Assembly: GCA_005223045.1 (NCBI GenBank)
Contig: NJBM01000009.1
Location: 167,192-231,191, forward strand
Length of the DNA stretch: 64,000 bases
Reading direction: 5' to 3'
Origin: Planctomycetes bacterium B3_Pla
GTDB lineage: Bacteria > Planctomycetota > Phycisphaerae > Sedimentisphaerales > Anaerobacaceae
In this document: positions 35,177 to 43,159 of the stretch, piece after piece
Layout of the letters: each line of letters opens with the position of its first letter
How positions within the stretch are numbered: position 1 is the first letter of the stretch
The notes under the pieces: model-generated
What the model saw: only the letters and a program-made list of their open reading frames with translations
The model's database searches: none
Told to the model about the DNA's origin: nothing
Program-made: the position numbers and the translations under genes

Positions 35177-36658
35177 ATGAGAAAAACAATCGCTCTGCTC
35201 ATGTTGATGTTCTCAGTGAGCACCCAGGCAAATGACTGGTTTGAGGCCTGGCATAACAGAGATAAATGGTTCGGGGCGGGCGAGGCCATGCTCAATCAGG
35301 ACAACGCAAGACAACTGGTCGGCAAAGCGGGCAGCGGTGTCCTGATCAACGGCAAAGAAGGCAAGCGCCCCAGCCTCATCACCAAGCGGCGCGATTACCG
35401 TGACGTCGAAGTCCACGTGGAGTTCATGGTCGCCAAAGGCTCGAACTCCGGCGTGATATTTCATGGCAACTATGAAATCCAGATACTCGACAGCTACGGA
35501 ATTAAGAAGCCGACGGCGGGACATTGCGGGGGAGTCTATCCGCGGGCCGAGAGCAAGCCTACCTACCATCACATCGACAAAGGCTCTCCCCCCAGAGTCA
35601 ACGCCGCTAAACGGCCGGGCCAGTGGCAGACGATGGATATTACTTTTAAGTCGCCCCGGTTCAACAAAGACGGCAAGAAAACCGCTCATGCCAGGTTCGT
35701 TAAGGTTGTGCACAATGGGAAGGTGATCCAGGAAGACGTTGAAGTGCCGTACGCCTGCGGCACTAACTGGGACCGCAAACAGTTTCCGCAAGGCCCAATC
35801 ATCATCCAGGGCGATTACGGCCCGATAGCGATTCGTAACGTACGCATCAGGGAATGGAACGCAGACGCAGGGAAAAGACTGAACGTCCCGCCGGCCGGTT
35901 TCACCGCCCTTTTCAACGGCAAGGATCTCACCGGCTGGCATACACCGCCCCTGGTTAAAGAATACTGGTCTATCGAGGATGGTGTGCTCAAGTCGCCCGG
36001 GCTTATTGAAAACTGGGGCGCCAGCCTCAGCACGAAGAAGCATTACAGAGATTTTGTACTGATGCTCGATTTCAGAATGCCGACCATTTCGGACAGCGGC
36101 ATCAACTTCCGCAGATTGATTCCTGAAATTCCAGGCTTCGGGGACATGGAGCAATTTAACCTGAGGTCCAGGGGCGGAATGGGACACCTGGAGAGTTACT
36201 ATTTTCTGCCCAAGGAGACTGCAAGAAAGATGGGCCTCAAGGAGGACGAGAAGCCTCACGTCCGGCATATCGATCCGGAAGTCGGCGTCTGGCATACGGT
36301 CAAACTGACCATGCAAGGCCGGACGTTCTCCGCCGAGTATGACGGAGAGGTCATTCTTGATAAATTCGAGTACCACGACTGGATGATAAACACCGAGCCG
36401 GCGCCTATCAGGCTGCAAAAGCATATCGTCGTGCACGGTGATAACCTCGGCAAAGAGAATCCCTGCCCCATCGAGTATCGCAACATCTTCATCAAGGAAC
36501 TTGAGCCGGACAAGGATCCCTTGCATGGGGGCATGTCAGACACAAAAAGGAAAACCTTGCCGGCGGTTGTTGCCGGCAAGGCTCTTAGCGAGGCCGAAGG
36601 GACTCGAACCCTCAACCTTCGGATCGACAGTCCGATGCACAGAAAACACAAGTGTTGA
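35177..36658 (+). CDS. Exported tandem DUF1080 protein with 3' end running into antisense tRNA
   Basis: 493 residues as read. After a signal peptide (TIALLMLMFSVSTQA) come two DUF1080 jelly-rolls: the first (~20-230) with NSGVIFHGNYEIQILDSYG and HCGGVYPRAESKPTYH, the second (~235-445) opening AGFTALFNGKDLTGWHTPPL and ending IEYRNIFIKEL. From ~455 the sequence (SDTKRKTLPAVVAGKALSEA, then EGTRTLNLRIDSP) is translation of a tRNA terminator and the tRNA antisense strand, so the true end is lost or replaced and the last ~40 residues are probably not native. It is 15 bp behind the propeller gene and likely belongs to the same transcription unit. The stop lies inside sequence of the integrated element. 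Confidence 0.82.
   Translation: MRKTIALLMLMFSVSTQANDWFEAWHNRDKWFGAGEAMLNQDNARQLVGKAGSGVLINGKEGKRPSLITKRRDYRDVEVHVEFMVAKGSNSGVIFHGNYEIQILDSYGIKKPTAGHCGGVYPRAESKPTYHHIDKGSPPRVNAAKRPGQWQTMDITFKSPRFNKDGKKTAHARFVKVVHNGKVIQEDVEVPYACGTNWDRKQFPQGPIIIQGDYGPIAIRNVRIREWNADAGKRLNVPPAGFTALFNGKDLTGWHTPPLVKEYWSIEDGVLKSPGLIENWGASLSTKKHYRDFVLMLDFRMPTISDSGINFRRLIPEIPGFGDMEQFNLRSRGGMGHLESYYFLPKETARKMGLKEDEKPHVRHIDPEVGVWHTVKLTMQGRTFSAEYDGEVILDKFEYHDWMINTEPAPIRLQKHIVVHGDNLGKENPCPIEYRNIFIKELEPDKDPLHGGMSDTKRKTLPAVVAGKALSEAEGTRTLNLRIDSPMHRKHKC
36543..36581 (-). terminator. Intrinsic terminator of the tRNA remnant
   Basis: On the minus strand the stem CCTTGCCGGC / GCCGGCAAGG with a seven-base loop is followed by TTTTTCCTTTTT. 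It lies 8 bp after the 3' end of the tRNA fragment, where the terminator of the original tRNA gene is expected. Confidence 0.8.
36589..36638 (-). tRNA. 3' half of a tRNA (probable Asp, anticodon GTC); att-site remnant
   Basis: On the minus strand the anticodon arm TCGGA-CTGTCGA-TCCGA, variable loop, T arm GAGGG-TTCGAGT-CCCTT and 3' acceptor CGGCCTC plus discriminator G are intact, but the 5' acceptor, which should read GAGGCCG, and the D arm are missing; upstream sequence reads TTTTCTGTGCATCGG instead. A 3' tRNA half with its own terminator is the usual scar left at one end of an element integrated in a tRNA gene; the full tRNA should be at the other end, and I did not find it in the window. 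Anticodon identity is inferred from the seven-base loop only. Confidence 0.75.
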
Positions 36659-36692
36659 AGAAACAAAGACTTGCGAAACGTCAAAATCGCCG

Positions 36693-36857
36693 TTGACACC
36701 CCAGTTGACACCTACATCCCGAAAACAGGGTGAGATTGACACCTCGGAACTACCCTCAGACCTTGCTGACATCGTAGCGGTTTGGCCGAAACTGCCGGAG
36801 CATATCAAGGCGGCGATCAAGGCACTCGTGCAATCCAGCGCCAAGGAGACCGAGTGA
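36693..36857 (+). CDS. Short element ORF with conserved C-terminal motif (start uncertain)
   Basis: The frame ends with SDLADIVAVWPKLPEHIKAA then IKALVQSS. The same motif occurs in the ORF at 62668-62877 (19 of 30 aligned residues identical). It starts immediately inside the tRNA-derived junction; frame is open through the tRNA antisense so the real start cannot be fixed, and a TTG at 36693 is a possible start. Its TGA overlaps the ATG of the next gene (TGATG), indicating translational coupling. It may be the tail of an integrase cut by the junction, or an independent small protein. No known domain. Confidence 0.5.
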   Translation: MTPQLTPTSRKQGEIDTSELPSDLADIVAVWPKLPEHIKAAIKALVQSSAKETE

Positions 36858-37483
36858 TGCGGACAGCAACCATGAATGGTGTTGACGCCCAAACGGGCGT
36901 GACTCCGGAGATTGAGGGCGAGACAGACGATCTCGGCAAAGAAGAGCAGAAAAGCAGGTTCATTCATCTGAGGGCCAAAGGTCTCAGCTATGCCAAGATA
37001 GCCAAGGATTTGAAAGTCTCTACGAGCACGCTGACCAACTGGAACCAAGAGCTTCTGGAAGAGATAGCACAGGCGAAGTCCATGGAGTTGGAGGCCCTCC
37101 AGGAAGAGTATTTCATGCTCAAAGAAGGCCGGATCAAGCTGCTCGGGGGGCAGCTGAAGACTATCCAAGAAGAGATCAGCGGTCGAGATCTCTCAAAGGT
37201 GAGCACAGAAAGGCTGATGGAGTTCCAGCTCAGATACTTCCGTGAACTCAAGACAGAGTACGTGGCGACTTCTGCGGGAGACAGAATTGGCATAAAACTG
37301 AACAGCAACGACATTGCAGAGCAGTTGCAGTCGGTTCTGGAGCGATATAAGGCTGGCCAAATAGACGAAGCTCAGGCCAAGCAAGAGCAAACGATGCTGC
37401 AGTCCATGCTTAAGGCCATTGAGCAGACAGAATTGGTAGCTAGGCTTGAGAAGATCGAGTCGGTAGTGAATGCAAGGAGGTAG
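36857..37483 (+). CDS. Phage-like helix-turn-helix protein (terminase small subunit-like)
   Basis: 208 residues. The N-terminus contains an HTH, RAKGLSYAKIAKDLKVSTST followed by LTNWNQELLEEI, like Hin/terminase-small-subunit recognisers. The remainder (~75-208) is a long charged coiled coil with QEEYFMLKEGRIKLLGGQLK and EQLQSVLERYKAGQIDEAQA. In phages such proteins recognise pac/cos DNA; in this island the coding partner is the gene 3 bp downstream. ATG overlaps the preceding stop. Could equally be a recombination-directionality or partition-like factor; assignment is by pattern. Confidence 0.55.
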   Translation: MRTATMNGVDAQTGVTPEIEGETDDLGKEEQKSRFIHLRAKGLSYAKIAKDLKVSTSTLTNWNQELLEEIAQAKSMELEALQEEYFMLKEGRIKLLGGQLKTIQEEISGRDLSKVSTERLMEFQLRYFRELKTEYVATSAGDRIGIKLNSNDIAEQLQSVLERYKAGQIDEAQAKQEQTMLQSMLKAIEQTELVARLEKIESVVNARR

Positions 37484-37486
37484 TCC

Positions 37487-38890
37487 ATGGCACGGAGATT
37501 GACGAAAGAAGCCATTAGAAAACTCCTGACCAAAGGGCTGACAGGCTGGAAAGCTGGGAAGCTCATCCTGCAGGATTCAATCGAGTCCTATTTTAGGAGG
37601 GACTCCTTCCTCACCGAGGGCGATATCGCGGCCATCCGGAACACGCGGATGGAAGGGGCCGATGTCCGGGACTACAACATGTTCATGGCTCTATGCCGGG
37701 GTTTCCACGTGGGCCATATGCTGGGGGAATGGACCTGCTCGGACGCCTGTCTGGAAATCATCCTGCTCGAACGGCCGCTGCGAGATGCTCACAAGCGCCG
37801 GACCGTGGAGTTGTTCGAGTCATTCGGCCCCCGTGTGGTCACGCGGCAGCAGTACGACGATATCGTGGCGGCACAGAGAGAGAAGAAACTGGAACTTGAG
37901 TACAATCTGGCCTGGGTGATTGAGGATCGGTTCTATGCGATAGCGCCACCGGAGGCCAGGGAGGAGATAGAAGAACTCTGCATTGACATAGAGTCTGCCC
38001 AAGACTTCGCATCTGCTATCCCCAAAAAATACACCGATATTTACCAGCAGGCCGTTAAAGAGATTCGCCGTCTGCATATCAGCGGCAAGCTGCCGGCGGT
38101 TTACCAGAAAGAGGATGCGAAGGAGGCCGAGCCGCTCTTGGCCAAATGGAAGAGGGGCCAGCTTTCGGCCAGGGACACCATGAAACTCGTGGATCTGCTC
38201 TACGTCACTGGCCAGCAGCTCTACGAGTGCGACGAATTGCCGGAATGGAGAGACTATATGGACAGTTATAATCAATACGTGTCTGCCGATGAGGACGAGC
38301 GTTTCGGCCACACCTATGCAGTCCTGGAGGATTGTTCGGCAGCTTGGACCGATGAGCAAGGCTACTACAAGGGGCCGGGAAAGCCCAGTGAATGGATTAC
38401 CCGGAGCACGGAACGGCTCCTGGGGCTTGTAAACGACGACGACAAACCAAAGAAGTCCATCGCGAAGGTTGGGGCTGCATTGGTCGATAGGCTGGAGACT
38501 GCCATGCTGAATATTCGGCTGTTCTTGGCCACCAAGGCGATACTCGACGCCGCAGCGGAGGCTGTCGAACTGGACATTCCGGCCAAAGTTGGCATGCTGG
38601 CCGGCCCCAATATCCGGCTTGGTGCGTTCGTTGCCATTTACAACTTCCGGCTCGAGGAACTCAACGAAGAGCGAAAATCGTCGAAGTCCGGCGGGACCCG
38701 GCTGGAAAAGGCCCTCAGGATGCTGCCGCCCATCGACCCTGAGAAACTCGGGCCGAGCCCTGAGTCCCTGAAACAACTCAAGGACAATGTCTTGAAAGAC
38801 GCCCAAGGCCACGATTGGCTACGGACCACGGTGCTCTCTCTGGAATATGAGGGCGGCTTCAGTTTCAGGGATGTGGTACGAGAGGACTGA
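37487..38890 (+). CDS. Uncharacterised element-encoded protein, 467 residues
   Basis: No family recognised. Predicted soluble, largely helical, rich in Glu/Arg/Leu, no signal peptide or membrane segment. Notable segments are EYNLAWVIEDRFYAIAPPEA, CDELPEWRDYMDSYNQYVSA and LRMLPPIDPEKLGPSPESLK. There is no Walker motif (no GxxxxGK[ST]) and no DDE/His-hydrophobic-His pattern, so it is not a standard terminase ATPase despite following a small-terminase-like gene by 3 bp. It begins with ATG and an AGGAGG site. The pair looks like one operon of the integrated element. Confidence 0.7.
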   Translation: MARRLTKEAIRKLLTKGLTGWKAGKLILQDSIESYFRRDSFLTEGDIAAIRNTRMEGADVRDYNMFMALCRGFHVGHMLGEWTCSDACLEIILLERPLRDAHKRRTVELFESFGPRVVTRQQYDDIVAAQREKKLELEYNLAWVIEDRFYAIAPPEAREEIEELCIDIESAQDFASAIPKKYTDIYQQAVKEIRRLHISGKLPAVYQKEDAKEAEPLLAKWKRGQLSARDTMKLVDLLYVTGQQLYECDELPEWRDYMDSYNQYVSADEDERFGHTYAVLEDCSAAWTDEQGYYKGPGKPSEWITRSTERLLGLVNDDDKPKKSIAKVGAALVDRLETAMLNIRLFLATKAILDAAAEAVELDIPAKVGMLAGPNIRLGAFVAIYNFRLEELNEERKSSKSGGTRLEKALRMLPPIDPEKLGPSPESLKQLKDNVLKDAQGHDWLRTTVLSLEYEGGFSFRDVVRED

Positions 38891-39342
38891 GAAGCTGCCA
38901 TTTCCGCACTTGGGCATGGTTACCGCCAGAACGCCAGTTTTTCCGGCATTAGCGGGCGTAGAGAGGACAATAGGCACGTAGCCAATAGGTAGGCGGGCCA
39001 TAGTCCAGCGTAGTCGCGTGGTGCCGGCTTTCGAAGCCCAAAAGCCCCTCCAATCCAAATTCCCGCCCATCCTCTTGCTGCTCAGATTGTCCTCATTTTG
39101 CATTTTCTGGCACATTTTTTCCCTTGAACGTCTGGCTGCTGCATCATACACTGCCAATTGCGATTTTACCCTGATTTCTCGGAGCCAAAGGTGAAGCTCT
39201 CCGGTGCGCCCGCCCTTTGCGGGATACCGACGGGGACGGAGTGCAGGAATACCGCCCCCCGCAGCTCGCAACTTGGTGCCCACCCCGTTGGCAGAGATGA
39301 CATCGTGCGATGTTCTACCGCCGCACTAATTCGGGAGAGTGC
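38891..39342. other. 452-bp gap before the integron integrase
   Basis: No convincing gene. It is GC-rich to mixed, with no T-run terminator or clear attC-like imperfect inverted repeat. The right end holds the GGGAGAG ribosome-binding site of the integrase. Confidence 0.3.
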
Positions 39343-40434
39343 ATGACTCAGGTAGGAATAAGCAAGGCAGCATCCGGTTCTTCGTTAGAAGGACAGCAAC
39401 CGCACCAGCAGTCGCCCGTTGCGAGAAAACCAAGGCTTCTGGAGCAGCTTCGCCAGGCATTGCGTTCACGCCACTATAGCCGTCGGACTGAGCAGACGTA
39501 TTGTCAGTGGGTCAAGCGGTTCGTATACTTCCATAAAGTTCGCCACCCAGCGGAGATGGCCGAACCAGAGATCAATGCTTTCCTGACACATCTGGCTGTC
39601 AAGGAGCAGGTCAGTGCCTCGACCCAGAACCAGGCCCTCAGTGCGCTACTGTTTCTCTATCGACATGTGCTCAATCGGAAGATCGGGGACCTTGGCGAAG
39701 TGACCCAGGCTAGGAAGCCGAAACGCCTACCCGTAGTCATGACGAGGGAAGAAGTCAAGCTTGTTCTCAGCCACCTCAAGGGCGACAGGTGGCTGACGGC
39801 CAGTCTGATGTACGGAGCGGGGCTGCGTCTCATGGAGTGTTTGCGGCTGCGGGTGCAGGATACGGATTTTGCAGCCAGGCAAATTATCGTCCGTGCCGGC
39901 AAGGGATTCAAAGACCGTGTTACTATGTTGCCCGAAGTGGTCACGGACCCGTTATTGAAACATCTGAAAAGCGTTAAGAGAATCCATGAACGCGATTTGG
40001 CAGAGGGTTATGGGTGCGTGTTCATGCCTTATGCATTGGCACAAAAGTATCCCAATGCGGCGGCTAACTGGCGCTGGCAGTTTGTGTTCCCACAGGGGCA
40101 TCGCTGGGTTAATAAGAAGACAGGGCAGCAAGGGCGGCACCATGTTCATGAGTCGGTTTTGCAGAGATCTGTCAAAGAGGCTGTGAGAAAAGCGGGGATC
40201 GTCAAGCATGCCACGCCTCATACATTTCGTCATTCCTTTGCCACACATCTGCTGGAGGACGGGTATGATATCAGGACCGTGCAGGAACTCCTGGGCCACA
40301 ATGATGTCAAAACCACGATGGTCTATACCCATGTTCTCAATAGAGGTGGCAAAGGCGTGCGTAGCCCTCTGGATGGTCTCAGGAGCAGCCCTGGAAAGGT
40401 GTCTTATACGGATCTGCATAAGACCCCTGACTAA
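39343..40434 (+). CDS. intI: Integron integrase (IntI-type tyrosine recombinase)
   Basis: 363 residues. N-terminal core-binding SAM-like domain ([34 protein letters not shown]) and catalytic domain with the tyrosine-recombinase residues: R in [16 protein letters not shown], the HxxR box [15 protein letters not shown] in [11 protein letters not shown] and the nucleophile in [11 protein letters not shown]. The IntI-specific additional segment between the second and third boxes is present ([24 protein letters not shown]-type [16 protein letters not shown]), which separates IntI from XerC/D. The C-terminal [11 protein letters not shown] matches IntI1 GGAGVRSPLD. ATG at 39343 has a GGGAGAG site. 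No cassette array could be confirmed; attI-like repeats follow its 3' end. Confidence 0.92.
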   Translation: MTQVGISKAASGSSLEGQQPHQQSPVARKPRLLEQLRQALRSRHYSRRTEQTYCQWVKRFVYFHKVRHPAEMAEPEINAFLTHLAVKEQVSASTQNQALSALLFLYRHVLNRKIGDLGEVTQARKPKRLPVVMTREEVKLVLSHLKGDRWLTASLMYGAGLRLMECLRLRVQDTDFAARQIIVRAGKGFKDRVTMLPEVVTDPLLKHLKSVKRIHERDLAEGYGCVFMPYALAQKYPNAAANWRWQFVFPQGHRWVNKKTGQQGRHHVHESVLQRSVKEAVRKAGIVKHATPHTFRHSFATHLLEDGYDIRTVQELLGHNDVKTTMVYTHVLNRGGKGVRSPLDGLRSSPGKVSYTDLHKTPD

Positions 40435-40567
40435 ATCGCAGAGATTCCTGTATCTTCTTTATAGACAGTGGTTAACGGTTGAAACATGATTTAGTCGCTG
40501 GGTTCTTATGCTGCAAAACCAGCGTTGTTTGGGTTCTTATACGGATCCACATATACATTGTTAGATG
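40402..40567 (+). other. Candidate attI region: nested direct and inverted repeats ending in GTTAGATG
   Basis: Just after intI lie a 13-bp direct repeat TCTTATACGGATC (40402-40414 and 40535-40547), an 11-bp direct repeat TGGGTTCTTAT (40499-40509 and 40530-40540), a 9-bp inverted repeat GACTAAATC/GATTTAGTC (40429-40437 and 40488-40496) and CGCTGG...CCAGCG. The block ends in GTTAGATG at 40560-40567, matching the GTTRRRY core of integron recombination sites. A small ORF begins inside that core. Confidence 0.5.
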
Positions 40568-40856
40568 AGGACAATTATCATGGTAACAACTTTTTCAATT
40601 AACCGGTATTTGCTAGTGACTTGGGCTTTTGCAACAAGTTGGCTCTTTCTGTTTTCTCCAACAAACTTAGGGGCAGTAGAGGACGGCAACTCGGAGTGCG
40701 CCGCCCCCTTATGTTGGTCCATGCGTCATGAGAGTAATTCACAATACTTCTCCTTGTCTTGAGTAAGGCGGAGGGAACCGAAGCCTTGCTCAAGACACCT
40801 TCTTCTCCGGCCTGATCGACGACGTTCGCATTTACAACCGGGCAGTCAAACCGTAG
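40565..40856 (+). pseudogene. Internally deleted LamG-domain surface protein
   Basis: The 5' part (ATG 40565, 65 codons) encodes a signal-peptide-like start (YLLVTWAFATSWLFLFSP; NLGAVEDGN). The end of the segment, in another frame, encodes FFSGLIDDVRIYNRAVKP and a stop at 40854-40856, which is the standard C-terminal strand of a LamG/concanavalin-like domain. The middle is missing. Such proteins are intact elsewhere in the window (58193-60322). A good terminator follows. Confidence 0.55.
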
Positions 40857-40883
40857 CTAAGCCGTTTGAAGAAAAAAACTGGT

Positions 40884-40919
40884 GGGCTGGCAGCCTGAAA
40901 CACTGCCAGCCCTTCTTTC
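40884..40919 (+). terminator. Intrinsic terminator after LamG remnant
   Basis: Perfect 10-bp stem GGGCTGGCAG / CTGCCAGCCC (40884-40893 and 40903-40912), nine-base loop, then TTCTTTC. Confidence 0.75.
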
Positions 40920-41078
40920 ATGATGTGGCAGGTGTAGTTCGTCGGACGGTTACAGAAGCTCTATTAACGTGAAGCCTTTTCGCGTGGCCACAACATATCT
41001 CCTTGTCTTTCAGAGAAAGTGTCTCACAATTAACATTTCATTTGAATCTGGTGCTGTCTATTTCTGGCTTTGCCTTAT

Positions 41079-42974
41079 CCCGCATTTCCCAGGTAAACAG
41101 TGACACATGAACAGGATTATGATAGTATGAAGCCTATGGAGACCACTCAAGCCAGCTTAGACCATCTGACATGGGAGAACCCAATGGGTGAAACACGCAA
41201 GGACGCTCTGAGGCTCAATTTTGACCGTAAATTGAAGCTTGAATTTCATGGGACCAAGGTCACCAGTGATGCTGGCCTGCTGGCTTATCGAGAGCTTGAT
41301 GAGATACTCCGTCTGACCTCAGCAATTGACTCAGAGCTTCGTGACATCCGAACGGGCAAGAACACCCAACACGGTCTTGCCGCTTTGCTCAGACAGTCGA
41401 TATACAGCAGGCTTGCTGGCTATGACGACACCAATGATGCCGAACGTCTATGTGTTGATCCTGCGATGCGGCATATTGCAGGGGGTAGAGCAATAGAACG
41501 TTCCGCCGCGTCAACCAGTGCAATGGGAAGATTTGAAACAGAGATACTGACTCAGTCCAAGAACCTGGAGCTATTGATGAACCTGGTAGGTCAATGGGTT
41601 GATCGAGTACACCAGCGAAAATCACTCAAGCAGATTATCCTTGATATGGACAGTTCTGTCAGCCCGACCTATGGCAATCAGGAAGGCACTGCTTACAACG
41701 GTTATTTTCAATGCACTTGCTATCATCCTTTGTTCTGCTTCAACCAATTTGGCGATTTGGAGCGAGCCCTCCTTCGCAATGGTAATGTTCATAGTGCCGA
41801 TGACTGGCGACGTTTACTGGAGCCGATTGTCAATCGTTATCGAGGCTATAACATCCTCCGATTCTTCCGTGGCGATGCAGCCTTTGCTGATCCCAATATT
41901 TACGGGTATCTGGAAGCAGAGGGATACTTATATGCGATACGACTGAAGGGTAACCAAATACTGCATAAGAAGATTGAACACATGTTGACTCGACCTGTGG
42001 GGCGCCCACCAAAGAAGCCTGTTGTTCTATATCACAGTTTTCGGTATCAGGCAGCCAGTTGGGACGTGGCTCGCAGAGTAGTCGCCAAGATTGAGTGGCA
42101 TGCGGGAGAACTTTTTCCAAGAATCAACTTTATAGTCACGAACCTTCGGTGGAAATCCAGCAATGTGGTGAGGTTCTACAACAAACGAGGCACTGCCGAG
42201 CAGTGGATCAAAGAGGGAAAATACGCGTTGAATTGGACACGGCTTTCCTGTCATGATTTTGTGGACAATCAGGTCCGACTTCAACTCTTTGCCTTGGCTT
42301 ACAACCTGGGTAATTTTTTGAGGCGATTGGCATTGCCCAAGCCGGTGAAGAAATGGTCGCTCAGAACGCTCCGTGAGAAGCTGATCAAGATAGGAGCTAA
42401 GGTGATCAGCCATTCGCGTTACGTGATATTTCAGATGGCCGAAGTGGCTGTTCCGAGGGTGCTGTTTCGTGAAATTCTGAACCGAATCCAACAACTGCGA
42501 TTTTTGGCAATATCCAGTGGTCTGGGATGATTTATGAAATTGCTGAAAGACCAGCTTCATGAACGGAGGGCGACGGCGGCGGTGTGCCAACATTGTGGGA
42601 ACAAGTGCATTCTTCCCACAAATACGTGGCTTTTCTTCTGCGTAATGCGACATGGCGGCCCGAATTTCTCGGCAATTCGTTGAATTTGCGATGCAATTTT
42701 GGTATTATGGAACTCGAATTGAACAAGGAGTGTCTCAGGAAAAGTGCCCAAACGTGTAGAAATGCCGTTTGTGGAATCAAATGGGAAATGTCAGTTGAGT
42801 CAAGTTCGGATCTACCAATAACCAGGTTTGCCATCCTTCGGGCGACTCATCTTTTGTCTTCTTCCCGGCGCTGGCAACTGGACGAATGTTGCATTAGTTG
42901 AAAAACAGAATGAAAAATTATAGAAAGCGTGGCGTGCAGGAGCACTGTTTATTAAGTCAAATGGGAAATCCCGG
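41079..42974 (+). mobile_element. IS1380-family insertion sequence (ends approximate)
   Basis: Bounded tentatively by CCCGCATTTCCCA at 41079-41091 and its inverted counterpart (read in reverse as CCGGGATTTCCCA) at 42962-42974; eleven of 13 positions match. Length ~1.9 kb fits IS1380. I could not verify a target-site duplication. The right end adjoins the leader repeat at 43012. Confidence 0.5.
41127..42530 (+). CDS. IS1380-family transposase
   Basis: 467 residues. The DDE-type catalytic core is visible: first D in KQIILDMDSSVSPTYGNQEG, second D in NILRFFRGDAAFADPNIYGY, and E in the characteristic NKRGTAEQWIKEGKYALNW. The N-terminal segment (LKLEFHGTKVTSDAGLLAYR; IRTGKNTQHGLAALLRQSIY) is also typical of IS1380. 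The gene appears intact, with no frameshift. ATG at 41127 is taken as start; a GTG at 41100 and an ATG at 41184 are alternatives. It cuts the accessory region between the LamG remnant and the efflux operon. Confidence 0.9.
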   Translation: MKPMETTQASLDHLTWENPMGETRKDALRLNFDRKLKLEFHGTKVTSDAGLLAYRELDEILRLTSAIDSELRDIRTGKNTQHGLAALLRQSIYSRLAGYDDTNDAERLCVDPAMRHIAGGRAIERSAASTSAMGRFETEILTQSKNLELLMNLVGQWVDRVHQRKSLKQIILDMDSSVSPTYGNQEGTAYNGYFQCTCYHPLFCFNQFGDLERALLRNGNVHSADDWRRLLEPIVNRYRGYNILRFFRGDAAFADPNIYGYLEAEGYLYAIRLKGNQILHKKIEHMLTRPVGRPPKKPVVLYHSFRYQAASWDVARRVVAKIEWHAGELFPRINFIVTNLRWKSSNVVRFYNKRGTAEQWIKEGKYALNWTRLSCHDFVDNQVRLQLFALAYNLGNFLRRLALPKPVKKWSLRTLREKLIKIGAKVISHSRYVIFQMAEVAVPRVLFREILNRIQQLRFLAISSGLG

Positions 42975-43011
42975 TTCAAGAGGACATAGATAGCGGAAGC
43001 ACCAGGAATCT
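42531..43011. other. Post-transposase non-coding region including IS right end
   Basis: No gene supported. It includes a 13-bp direct repeat TCAAATGGGAAAT (42777-42789 and 42957-42969), the second copy being part of the presumed IS end. A hairpin TGTGGGAA...TTCCCACA occurs near 42594-42619. Confidence 0.4.
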
Positions 43012-43077
43012 ATCTAAATAGATGTCAGGATTCGTATCCGTCAACCGTTATAATTTCAAGATGGCAATCTCAGAGCA
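43012..43077 (+). promoter_or_regulatory. Leader repeat copy B (promoter-like sequence plus ORF start)
   Basis: Near-identical to 31254-31318. It contains CAACCGTTATAAT, here a perfect TATAAT hexamer, and starts the truncated sigma-like ORF at 43061. It precedes the efflux operon. Confidence 0.65.
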
Positions 43078-43159
43078 GGACATTCTGCGAATGTTGATGA
43101 AATCGCGTGACCGCATTGCGGCGACTGATTGGTCCCGCCGATCACCGAGGAGACAATAA
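43061..43159 (+). pseudogene. Truncated ECF sigma-factor N-terminus / leader ORF of the efflux operon
   Basis: 32 codons: MAISEQDILRMLMKSRDRIA then ATDWSRRSPRRQ and a TAA at 43157-43159 that directly abuts the GTG start of the TolC-like gene at 43160. The first ~22 residues resemble the N-terminal helix of planctomycete ECF sigma factors (SEQDxLRxLMKxRxRxxA); the rest of a sigma factor is missing. The overlap-like junction and an internal GAGGAGA ribosome site suggest it could now function as a coupled leader. Confidence 0.5.

Noticed and set aside
36438..36692. Upstream extension of the short element ORF through the tRNA antisense
   Set aside because: This part translates tRNA antisense and the end of the DUF1080 gene in another frame, so it is not native coding sequence.
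38819..39283. 154-codon minus-strand ORF before the integron integrase
   Set aside because: Overlaps the end of the 467-residue gene and has no ribosome site or recognisable domain; probably antisense noise.
42584..42901. 105-codon ORF downstream of the IS1380 transposase
   Set aside because: Irregular composition, no ribosome site and no domain; lies in the non-coding end of the IS.
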